A program made the position numbers and the translations under genes. The notes beneath the pieces were generated by a model that saw only the letters and a list, made by a program, of their open reading frames with translations, did no database searches and had not been told where the DNA came from. A DNA stretch of 64,000 nucleotides, taken from positions 9,362,001 through 9,426,000 of the forward strand of contig NZ_CP108513.1 of assembly GCF_035989285.1 (NCBI RefSeq), written 5' to 3'. Origin of the DNA: Streptomyces sp. NBC_01235 (GTDB lineage Bacteria; Actinomycetota; Actinomycetes; Streptomycetales; Streptomycetaceae). Within the stretch, counting starts at the first letter, position 1. Every line of letters starts with the position of its first letter. Positions 9,301 through 15,352 of the stretch are shown here, in pieces.

Positions 9301-10615
9301 CCTGCGCGTCCCGGACATCGCGGGTGCGGTCACCGACCGTGCGCTGCGAGTCGGCCACCTTCTCCTGTGCCTTGACGACGGTGTCGGAGCCTGCGACGCC
9401 GGCCTTGTTCGCTGCGGCGGTCTGCTCGGTGAGCCTCGCCGTCTCCGTCTGCTGCTCGCGCAGGCGTTGCACCGCGCGGTCGTAGCCGAGCTGCGCTTCC
9501 TCGATGTCCGCGGCGGAAGCGGCGGCGCCCTTCGCCTTCACCGCGGCGAGTTGCTTCTCCGCGTCCTGTACATCGAGGACGGCTTGGCGCTGGTCGAGCT
9601 GGGCGTCGACGAGACGGTTGTTCAGGTCCTCCAGCTGCTGCGCGGCTTCCTTGCGGGCGGTGGTGAGGTCTTCCTCGGCGTGCCTGGCGTCGTTGACCGC
9701 GTCCGTGAGCGCCCGCTCGGCGTCGGCAACGCGGCGTAGTGCGGCCTGCCGGTCTGCGGCGGCTTTCACCTTGGCGTCCCGGACGTCTTCCGCGGCGTCC
9801 TTCACCCGCCCTTGGGCGTCGGCGATCTGCCGGGCCGCATCGGTCTGTGCTTCCTTCAGCGCGCGGGAGGCGCGGATTACTTGGATCTGCGCCTGGGCGA
9901 CGGCGCGGGCTGCGGCAACGGCGGAGGCGCCGCTCTGTCCGCTCTTGGCGCCTGCGGCCTGGAAGGCGTCGCCGACCCCGTGGAGGCCGACGGCGAGGGT
10001 GGCCACGGCCGTGACGAGACCGCCGAGGGCGGGCACGGCGAGGGCTGCGGCCGGACCCATCTGGGCGACGGAACCTGCGAGGGAGGCGACCGCCGGGAGG
10101 GCGGAGAGCGCGGCGGCGGCGAGGCCGGCGAACCGCGCGGACAGCAGGCCGACGCCGCCGCCTGCGCCGCCGAGGCCGGTGAGGATGGTGAGCGCGGACC
10201 GGTTGACGTCGACGTCGACGCGCACGGTGCGCCGGCGGGTCAACAGTGCGAGATCGTCGGCTGCGACGCGCGTGTCCATGGAGGCGCGGATGTTGACGTA
10301 GCGGTCCGCGGTGAGCCGGTCGAGCTTGTTCTGCGCGATGCGGTAGGCGGCGTCGGAGATCTTCGGGATGATGCCGACTTCGATGTCCCGCAGACGGAGC
10401 CGTGAGAGGGCGGTCTCGTCGACCTTGAGTTTGACGCCGAGGGTGCGATCGCGGAGGAACCGGTCGAGGTCGGTCTTTGCGGCCCGGTCGTCGAGTTGGA
10501 TCCGGACGCCGACCTGATTCCGCTTGGACTTGAGGCGGTCCATGGCCCGGTCGTAGGCGGACTCATCGGCGGTTACTTCGACATAACCCTCTGCGATGCG
10601 GAACGAACCAGCCAT
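6314..10615 (-). CDS. Phage tail tape-measure-like protein with C-terminal NlpC/P60-type peptidase domain (1433 aa)
   Basis: The architecture is that of a siphophage tape-measure protein: a globular N-terminus, a long Ala/Asp/Glu coiled coil (about residues 230-520), then hydrophobic Gly/Ala-rich helices (about 740-860). Trp/Thr/Ser-rich helical repeats (about 930-1040) and the motif PGERI follow. Near 1225-1345 is a cell-wall hydrolase-like domain with a candidate catalytic Cys in WDCSG (about 1247) and His in GVGHTAG (about 1299). No capsid, portal, terminase-large or other tail gene is visible in the window, so it is an orphan here. The start overlaps the preceding XRE stop (ATGA), placing it in a three-gene operon with an HTH protein and a zinc-ribbon. 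Possible roles are a tail relic, a contractile or secreted device part, or a wall-penetration aid for transfer. Confidence 0.85.
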   Translation of the reverse strand: MAGSFRIAEGYVEVTADESAYDRAMDRLKSKRNQVGVRIQLDDRAAKTDLDRFLRDRTLGVKLKVDETALSRLRLRDIEVGIIPKISDAAYRIAQNKLDRLTADRYVNIRASMDTRVAADDLALLTRRRTVRVDVDVNRSALTILTGLGGAGGGVGLLSARFAGLAAAALSALPAVASLAGSVAQMGPAAALAVPALGGLVTAVATLAVGLHGVGDAFQAAGAKSGQSGASAVAAARAVAQAQIQVIRASRALKEAQTDAARQIADAQGRVKDAAEDVRDAKVKAAADRQAALRRVADAERALTDAVNDARHAEEDLTTARKEAAQQLEDLNNRLVDAQLDQRQAVLDVQDAEKQLAAVKAKGAAASAADIEEAQLGYDRAVQRLREQQTETARLTEQTAAANKAGVAGSDTVVKAQEKVADSQRTVGDRTRDVRDAQAEAAKTAKDGAEAVRDAQEKLAQAQQGVADAQVAAARQVRAATEAVADAQRAAAAAQEKGAAATDKYADAMAKLSPNARAFVKAVRAMGPAFSSLRMEVQDRLFRGLGTSFTRMATASLPALRVGLGGMADVLNGMGRGLMDTFTRLADQGLLKRMFDGFNNGMKPLVNIPGQLGQAFVQLGIAAAPALERITKGMAGVADRVSAKLTAAFEDGRLEKAINRGIDVAKRFGRLLGDIFGSLGNIMRAAATGGGDALTTLGDAFRELRRITALPEMQSGLASIFRALHEIASTLIVVVGAALQAVIPMVKPFAEAFAGLAAAVKGPLMTFFKFVGEHSTLFGSLATGVLAIVTAMKAWALATGLVTAAQGLLTAATTALSAAWAANPIGVVVLALVGLGAALVYAWNQSETFRSIVIGVWDAVKGAFAATADWINKWVIQPFKHLYDVLVGHSIIPDLVRAIVSWFTSLWTKTKEIFTSLKNWLVSTWNGIWSSFTTRWNSFWSGLRTSLNNAWATVKSQFTSLKTSLTNTWSSMWSGITSKVTSVFSTISGKIASFKSGMSNAFSLLKTGLGTIWDGVRSKISAPVKWVVDHVYNQGIRKMWNSIAGKISSKITLPAVPLNFNTGGVVPGSGNTDTVPAMLTPGERILSKQQVTKLGGHRGIDAMLGQDTPTKTGGNPSRQEERQRYQGGTQHFASGGIIGKVTGAVSGAVSSAASWAKDLVIGGLKSAAQKALTALVRPLINQIPGSGIGGLMKGLANKAVDGMLGWFGNEDKKAVGGPAVQKALSWVKTQNGLPYQWAGNGNPSWDCSGLMSAIESVIRGERPHRRWATGSFVGNSGPSGWVRNLNSPFMIGITNAGVGHTAGTLAGMNVESSGGAGVHMGKSARGYNDPMFTSRWGFAPAAKYDSGGLLQPGATLAINKTRKPEAVLTAEEHEAFRSIVTGLSSADFGGSTVNVSVEVKSMTVPSPAEVRRFAEAIADPVKEAIRKSDRSRA

Positions 10616-10857
10616 CAGGCACCCACCGCCTGGCGGTCGTCTGCGAGGAACCGATCGAGCGGAAGGCCCAGGGCGTCAGCGATGGCGTCCGCCACCGGGA
10701 TCGGTGGGACTGCGTGACCACGCTCGTAGGCGTAGACCGACCAGCAGCTGCGGCCTATGCGGGCGGCGACGTCGTGGACGGAGAGGCCGGCAAGGCGGCG
10801 TTGGTCGCGTAGGCGTGGGCCGGAGAAGGTGCGCGGCACGGGAACCCCAGGGGGCAT
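10615..10857 (-). CDS. Small XRE-family HTH protein (80 aa)
   Basis: A compact XRE HTH (RLRDQRRLAGLSVHDVAARIG ... VYAYERG) with the usual five helices and little else. It heads the operon containing the tape-measure-like gene, whose start codon overlaps this gene's stop. It probably represses its own promoter in the 10858-11147 interval. The ATG is at 10857. Confidence 0.75.
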   Translation of the reverse strand: MPPGVPVPRTFSGPRLRDQRRLAGLSVHDVAARIGRSCWSVYAYERGHAVPPIPVADAIADALGLPLDRFLADDRQAVGA

Positions 10858-11081
10858 GAAGGATCGCGGAGGGGACGTGTCACGCGGGCCTGAGATGGCC
10901 CGCTCCTCGTGCTCGGCGTCCGCATCCGCTGTTGGCCTCGCGGCTCCTGACCGGGCCGCTCCTTCACCACGCCGTGCACCGTGCCTATGTCCCTGGGGGC
11001 ATCACGCCCGTGCAGTCATCACGACTGCTGGACCCCGGCTCGGTTTTCTCGGTTCGTCCTGCTGGAAGGATACTCCAATGG

Positions 11082-11124
11082 ACCTTTGATTCACAGGTTG
11101 TCTGGGGCTGTAACCTTCGATTCA
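11082..11124 (+). promoter_or_regulatory. Candidate promoter with flanking direct repeats
   Basis: TTGATT (11086-11091) and TGTAAC (11109-11114) are 17 bp apart, a plausible promoter for the HTH gene at 11148. ACCTTTGATTCA (11082-11093) and ACCTTCGATTCA (11113-11124) form a 12-bp direct repeat with one mismatch, 31 bp apart (about three helical turns). They overlap both promoter elements and look like operator sites for one of the two flanking XRE proteins. Confidence 0.45.
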
Positions 11125-11147
11125 TCACCAAGGGAAAGCTGAATGGC

Positions 11148-11465
11148 ATGGCATCCACCACTTCACCGCGCTGGACTCCGCTACCAATCGGCCTTGGCGC
11201 GATGCTCGCCGCCGCACGTACCGAGGCCGGCTACTCGGGCCGGGCACTCGCGCGGGCCGTCGGGCGTTCGCACGCTTGGGTTCGAGGCCTGGAAGCCGGG
11301 GAGCGGCCGCCGTCGGTGTCCATGGCCGGCCGCGTCTCCGAGGTGCTGCAGTTGGACCCGTGGGCCGCAGCGGTGCTGCACTCCGTCGCGGTCGACGACG
11401 TCGAGCTGCGCGCCCGGCGAGGAACTCAAAGGGCAGCGCGGGAACGGGTCGTAGTGCCGACGTGA
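11148..11465 (+). CDS. XRE-family HTH protein (105 aa)
   Basis: An XRE HTH covers about residues 15-75 (LAAARTEAGYSGRALARAV ... WVRGLEAGERPPS), followed by a short Arg-rich tail. The ATG at 11148 has AGGGAAAG upstream. It is divergent from the XRE/tape-measure operon, so the pair may form a switch across the shared 290-bp intergenic region. A hairpin terminator follows at 11468. Confidence 0.7.
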   Translation: MASTTSPRWTPLPIGLGAMLAAARTEAGYSGRALARAVGRSHAWVRGLEAGERPPSVSMAGRVSEVLQLDPWAAAVLHSVAVDDVELRARRGTQRAARERVVVPT

Positions 11466-11467
11466 CA

Positions 11468-11499
11468 GAGCCCCGTCTGCCATCGCGGCGACGGGGCTC
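11468..11499. terminator. Hairpin terminator between convergent genes
   Basis: GAGCCCCGTC (11468-11477) pairs perfectly with GACGGGGCTC (11490-11499) around a 12-nt loop. It lies between the XRE gene ending at 11465 and the recombinase ending at 11523. Confidence 0.75.
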
Positions 11500-11522
11500 C
11501 CCTCCTGCTTCCGACTGACGGG

Positions 11523-12596
11523 CTACAGGCCAGTACCGGTGACGGGGTTGTCCTCCCACTTGTCGGAGTCTTCGAAGTAGCCGAGTAGCGCTTTGCTGCC
11601 GTCGGCCCATCCGCCGTGCCGGCCGATCCGTACCAGGTCGTGCCCGGCTTTCCTGGCGGCGGTGGCGAACCCTCGGCGAAGGCTGTGCCCGGACCACTGG
11701 CCTTCGAGGCTGGCGGCGTCGGCGGCGCGCTCGACGACCTGGGCGGCGGCCTGTGCGGTAAGGCGCCCGGACGGGTCACCGATCGGTACGCCGCGGCGGT
11801 ACATCGGCGGCGCGATACGGCCATGCCGGTCGATACGGACGAACAACGGGCCGTCGGTCCGGCCGGCTTCGGTCATGGCCTCGCGCAGCGCACGGACGGC
11901 GCGCACTGGACAAGTGGCCGGGTTGGAGCCGAACGGTACGGCGGTGTCACTGAAGGCCTTCACCTTGCGCCGGTAGACGGACGCTTCGATGCCGTTCTCG
12001 CTCTCGGGGACGTCGGCCAGGTCGAGGGCGACGAGCTCGGAGACGCGGGCCGCCGTCGCGAACCCGAGGAGGAGCAGGGCGGCATCCCGCTTGCCGATCA
12101 GCGTCTCGCGGTCGAGGGTGGCGAGCATCGCCCGGAGCGCCGAGGGCACGGCCGGCTGCGCCTTGCGCGCCTTGGCCGCCGGATCCTTCGCGCGGGCGAG
12201 CCGGTCGCGGTAGCCGCGCAGCACGATGCGGGCGCCCTTCGTGCTTGGCGGGTTGAGGTTCGCGGCGGAGTGCGCGGTGCGGATCGCGGCTACGGCCCGC
12301 TCGATCGAGCTGGGCGAGTACGGGCGGCCGGTCCGGGGGCGAGGGGTGGTCGTGAGTGCGGCGACGTACTCGACGATCGTCTCGGGCGTCGAGGGGAGCG
12401 CGGTCCGGTTGTTCGCTGCGCACCAGTCGGTGAAGGTTCGCCAGTCTCCGGTGTATGCGCGGCGGGTTGAGTCGGCTGTGCCGGTGGCGAGGGCCTCGCG
12501 GGCAGCACCGGAGAGGGACATGGAGGCGTTCGAGACTGCCGACAGAGGGGCGCCGTCCATCGCCGCGACTACCAGTTCGCCGCTGCGCACCACCAT
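11523..12596 (-). CDS. Tyrosine recombinase (second, internal integrase; 357 aa)
   Basis: A tyrosine-type site-specific recombinase. An N-terminal SAM-like DNA-binding domain (STRRAYTGDWRTFTDWCAAN) is followed by a catalytic domain carrying Arg in TAARVSEL, HSLRRG (HxxR), GRHGGW (His box) and a nucleophile Tyr in LLGYFEDSD. The ATG at 12596 overlaps the stop of the upstream 94-aa gene (ATGA) and was preferred over a frame extending to 12668. It lies in the middle of the element and is unrelated in sequence to the terminal integrase. It may resolve multimers, mobilise an internal segment, or be left from another phage. Confidence 0.85.
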   Translation of the reverse strand: MVVRSGELVVAAMDGAPLSAVSNASMSLSGAAREALATGTADSTRRAYTGDWRTFTDWCAANNRTALPSTPETIVEYVAALTTTPRPRTGRPYSPSSIERAVAAIRTAHSAANLNPPSTKGARIVLRGYRDRLARAKDPAAKARKAQPAVPSALRAMLATLDRETLIGKRDAALLLLGFATAARVSELVALDLADVPESENGIEASVYRRKVKAFSDTAVPFGSNPATCPVRAVRALREAMTEAGRTDGPLFVRIDRHGRIAPPMYRRGVPIGDPSGRLTAQAAAQVVERAADAASLEGQWSGHSLRRGFATAARKAGHDLVRIGRHGGWADGSKALLGYFEDSDKWEDNPVTGTGL

Positions 12597-12880
12597 CAGT
12601 CCTCGCCGCCGGAGCGGAGCGGCCAGCCGATCGCCTGCAAGTGTCCGCGAGCTTGAGTAGATACCCATCCGAGATCATCGAGTTGACCGGGGATGAAGTG
12701 GTCTTCTACGCCGTCGGTGGCGTCAACGTATGACAGGCGCCAGCCAGGCATCCCATGCTCGTTGCTCTCCACGAATTCGAGCAGCGGCGTACCGGCTTCA
12801 TCGAACGTGACGTTGGCCGGATCTTCGCCGGGCAGGACAACCTTGATTGGGATCTCGTTGGAGTGCTGCGGAGCGGACAT
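12596..12880 (-). CDS. Hypothetical acidic protein coupled to recombinase (94 aa)
   Basis: An unrecognised 94-residue protein with a compact, likely beta-rich sequence (IPIKVVLPGEDPANVTF, PGWRLSYVDA). The ATG at 12880 has AAGGAAG 6 bases upstream. Its stop overlaps the recombinase start, so it is translated together with it. It could be a recombination accessory factor; there is no direct evidence. Confidence 0.65.
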   Translation of the reverse strand: MSAPQHSNEIPIKVVLPGEDPANVTFDEAGTPLLEFVESNEHGMPGWRLSYVDATDGVEDHFIPGQLDDLGWVSTQARGHLQAIGWPLRSGGED

Positions 12881-12995
12881 CAGAACTTCCTTTCCTGGCT
12901 CATGAGAAGGAACATTATCGTGAGCCAAGGTCGGGCATCGGGGATCTCGCTCATTCGGCCCGTTGCTAACTGCTGCATCGTCACGTTGGCAGCAC

Positions 12996-13496
12996 ATGGA
13001 GGCGCCACCGGAAACATCAACTCTCGTGACCCACTGGCTGGCCGCTGGCGGCACCCTGCTCGTCGTGATGGGGTCTGCTGCCCAGGCCTGGTTCGCGGTG
13101 ATGGAGTATCGGGATCTACTCGACAGCACCCACACCACCGACGCCGTGCGGAAGATGTTCACACTAACGGGCAAGGCCCGCAGTATCTTCGGGCTTCTCA
13201 CCTTCCTGCCGGCCGCGATTGACGCGGCCCGGACGATGAGAGCGATGATTCAGGCCCTCTCTGAAGTGACACGCCAAGGCGGAGAGAATGCCCGCCGCCT
13301 CACCGAGCTATCGCGAACGTACCTCGGCTGGGTAACCGTTCTGTTCGGAGCCACGGCAGTCTTTGCGTCGGCGGTGATCGAACTGGCGGTGGACTACGGT
13401 GACGCCACTTATGCGATCTACGCGGCGGCTGGCTTCGTCGCCCTGGCCTTGGTCGCCGCGCGAGTCGTTCGACGGGCCAAAGCGAGGCGCCAGTGA
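12996..13496 (+). CDS. Hypothetical membrane protein with three membrane segments (166 aa)
   Basis: Hydrophobic segments lie near residues 10-35, 110-130 and 135-158 (WVTVLFGATAVFASAVIEL, YAIYAAAGFVALALVAARV), and the C-terminus is basic (RRAKARRQ). No family was recognised. The start is uncertain: ATG at 12996 is used, TTG at 12963 is possible, and neither has a strong ribosome binding site. It is divergent from the recombinase operon and stands alone. Confidence 0.6.
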   Translation: MEAPPETSTLVTHWLAAGGTLLVVMGSAAQAWFAVMEYRDLLDSTHTTDAVRKMFTLTGKARSIFGLLTFLPAAIDAARTMRAMIQALSEVTRQGGENARRLTELSRTYLGWVTVLFGATAVFASAVIELAVDYGDATYAIYAAAGFVALALVAARVVRRAKARRQ

Positions 13497-13587
13497 TCGT
13501 CGCTCTTTTTGCATCCAGCATGACTGTGCCCGGCCGCCGTGGAGGCGACCGGGCGCAATTCATCGAGCGGTGAATATCAGGCGCAGG

Positions 13588-14010
13588 TCACCAGATCCGG
13601 CGCGCCTGCTCCGCGGCATGCGCGGCCACACCTCGCGTTGCCGCCCGGTACAGCTCGTGCTCGTGCTTCTGCCGCTCCAACTCCCGAGCCCCGTAGATCT
13701 CCGCCGTCGTCTTCGGCGTCTCGGCCTCGGGCTCGTCGTCGACCTCCTCGACGTCCTCGTCCTCGTACTCGACGTCTTCCGGCTCCGGGTCCGCGCTGAT
13801 GACCCCGCGCGCTCGAAGTTCGTCCAGGCGGGCCCGTTCCCGCGCCGCTTCATCCACGCGGTAGCCGGCCGCCGCACGCTCCCCGTAGATCTCGTACGTC
13901 TGGCGGGTGTCCCGTTCCCCCGCGGCCTGCGCACGGGACTGCTCCCGCGCCTTGATCCGCTCGGCGTGCGCGGCCGCGCTGGCCGTCGTGGGCGGGTTCA
14001 CGTTCGTCAT
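13588..14010 (-). CDS. Hypothetical charged protein (140 aa)
   Basis: A highly hydrophilic protein. An Ala/Arg/Glu-rich helical N-terminus is followed by a strongly acidic stretch (about residues 75-95, EPEDVEYEDEDVEEVDDEPE) and another helical segment. It contains two similar elements, YEIYGERAA and AEIYGAREL, that may be an internal repeat. The ATG at 14010 has GGAGATC upstream. It is the last gene of the run starting at 15102. Function unknown. Confidence 0.6.
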   Translation of the reverse strand: MTNVNPPTTASAAAHAERIKAREQSRAQAAGERDTRQTYEIYGERAAAGYRVDEAARERARLDELRARGVISADPEPEDVEYEDEDVEEVDDEPEAETPKTTAEIYGARELERQKHEHELYRAATRGVAAHAAEQARRIW

Positions 14011-14039
14011 GGTGATCTCCTTCGTTCCTGGGTTGTGGG

Positions 14040-14234
14040 TCACACGCTGGACGCGGCCAACGTGCGGTTGTCCAGCGAGGTCTCGGCGAGATGAAGCAAC
14101 TTGGCCGCATGCCGTTTGGCGAGGCCGGCCTGTCGTGCGGCTGCGAATTCGGCGCGGCGCTTCCGCTCCGCCTCCGCCTTGCGGCGGGCCGCGGCTATCC
14201 GGGCGGCTACGGCCTGCTCAACGTGACTGCTCAC
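14040..14234 (-). CDS. Hypothetical small basic helical protein (64 aa)
   Basis: An Ala/Arg/Lys-rich peptide (ARIAAARRKAEAERKRRAEF) that should form one or two amphipathic helices and might bind nucleic acid. The GTG start at 14234 overlaps the upstream stop (GTGA) and GGGAG lies before it, so it is translationally coupled within the 15102-13588 run. Confidence 0.55.
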   Translation of the reverse strand: MSSHVEQAVAARIAAARRKAEAERKRRAEFAAARQAGLAKRHAAKLLHLAETSLDNRTLAASSV

Positions 14235-14533
14235 GGCTGCTCCCCTCGAAGTTCCGCCTCGATGGCCGCGTTGCGGGCTTGCGCCGCAGCGAGGGCTTCC
14301 GCGTACTCCCGCCGGTACCGAGCTGCCTCGGCCGGCGTCGCGACCCGGTGCTCGTCCAACGGCGGCGCAGGCATCCCCAACCGCCGCCGCGCCTCGACGG
14401 CAAGCCTGTAGATCTCCGGCAGCTCGACCGTGCCGAGGCCGCACGCCGGACCGTGATGGACACACAGGTCCTCGCCCTCGCTCGGCCGCCCGAACTCCAG
14501 CCAGTCCGCCACGATTCCCAGGACGTCGCCCAT
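14231..14533 (-). CDS. Hypothetical protein (100 aa)
   Basis: No family was recognised. A CVHHGPACG segment near residues 24-32 could bind metal; the rest is helical (PAEAARYRREYAEALAAAQ). The ATG at 14533 overlaps the stop of the HGG-motif gene upstream (ATGA), and its own stop overlaps the next start (GTGA). This is the coupled organisation typical of phage and element gene runs. Confidence 0.6.
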   Translation of the reverse strand: MGDVLGIVADWLEFGRPSEGEDLCVHHGPACGLGTVELPEIYRLAVEARRRLGMPAPPLDEHRVATPAEAARYRREYAEALAAAQARNAAIEAELRGEQP

Positions 14534-15102
14534 CAGCCGACCGCCTTCACGAGCCGCAGGTGACGGGCCGCTGCCCGACGACCTTCGGTCGCCAGGTCGC
14601 CCGTCACGCCGGCCGCGACGAGAGCTGCCTCGACTGCACCGATCACAGCCTCGGCCTGGCGCTCCGACACAGCCATCAGTCGCTCGTCGATGTTCAGGCG
14701 GGCGATCGTCGCGAGCACTGAGCACGCTCGGTCCGTCGCCCGCTCGAACAATGCGACCTCGGCACGCAGTTGCTCGGTGCCGTTCGCGGCCCGGTACCTG
14801 ACGTCCTGCAGTTCGTTCACCAGCCGGGCCGCGGCCTCCTGCCAGGCGAGGGCCTGGCCGCCGAGCTTGAGCAGGGCGGCGAGCGGATCACTCACCGGGT
14901 CGACGTCGAGTTCGGCGAGCATCGCCCGCGCCTCGGTTTCGAGCTGGCGTCGCTCTGCTGCTGCCTTGGCCTGGGGGCTGGATCCGCCGTGCATGCGGCA
15001 GCGTTCGCCGCCGTTCATGGGCGCGTTGGTGCAGGCACCTCCGTCTCGGCGTCGAGCTCCGCAGGTCCGTGCATGGGGTGGTGGTTGTTCCGTGAGCTGC
15101 AT
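14533..15102 (-). CDS. HGG-motif zinc protein, phage/element type (189 aa)
   Basis: The N-terminus holds a Cys/His cluster, CGARRRDGGAC...CRMHGGSSPQ. This resembles the conserved leader of many phage-associated proteins described as HGG-motif or terminase-small-like proteins. The rest is helical. It heads a four-gene run transcribed leftward from the repeat-rich 15140-15335 interval. The ATG at 15102 has GGAG upstream. With no large terminase in the window, a packaging role is doubtful; DNA binding at the adjacent repeats is possible but unproven. Confidence 0.6.
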   Translation of the reverse strand: MQLTEQPPPHARTCGARRRDGGACTNAPMNGGERCRMHGGSSPQAKAAAERRQLETEARAMLAELDVDPVSDPLAALLKLGGQALAWQEAAARLVNELQDVRYRAANGTEQLRAEVALFERATDRACSVLATIARLNIDERLMAVSERQAEAVIGAVEAALVAAGVTGDLATEGRRAAARHLRLVKAVG

Positions 15103-15139
15103 GGGGTCTCCATTCAGGCTGTGGCGTGATCTGCTTCGG

Positions 15140-15335
15140 AGGACACTTCGCGGGGCCAGGACACCGAGGACACCTCTTGACCTGCGTAGGACAGGAGAGG
15201 ACAGGTGTCCTGGGCCCCCTCTCGCGCGTCACACGAAAGAGACTTGATGTCCTTTTTCTATCATTACGGGTAGATCTAAAGAAGCTTCATCTCGGAGCTT
15301 CACAGGGGGGTCAGGACAGGTGTCCTGGGTGTCCT
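15140..15335. repeat. Array of ten AGGACA/TGTCCT boxes around an AT-rich patch, candidate origin or operator region
   Basis: AGGACA occurs at 15140, 15158, 15167, 15188, 15198 and 15313; TGTCCT at 15206, 15248, 15321 and 15330. Two pairs form the 12-bp palindrome-like GGACAGGTGTCC (15199-15210, 15314-15325). Between the clusters (about 15246-15292) the DNA is unusually AT-rich for this genome. The region borders the 3' end of the primase-helicase gene and the start of the HGG-motif operon. It fits an iteron-type origin or a multi-site operator; which of these is not decided by sequence. Confidence 0.55.
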
Positions 15336-15352
15336 GAGTCCCGGCGGCTGGC

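Noticed and set aside
14533..15102. Calling the HGG-motif protein a small terminase
   Set aside because: Only the Cys/His leader resembles such proteins; no large terminase or packaging genes are in the window.
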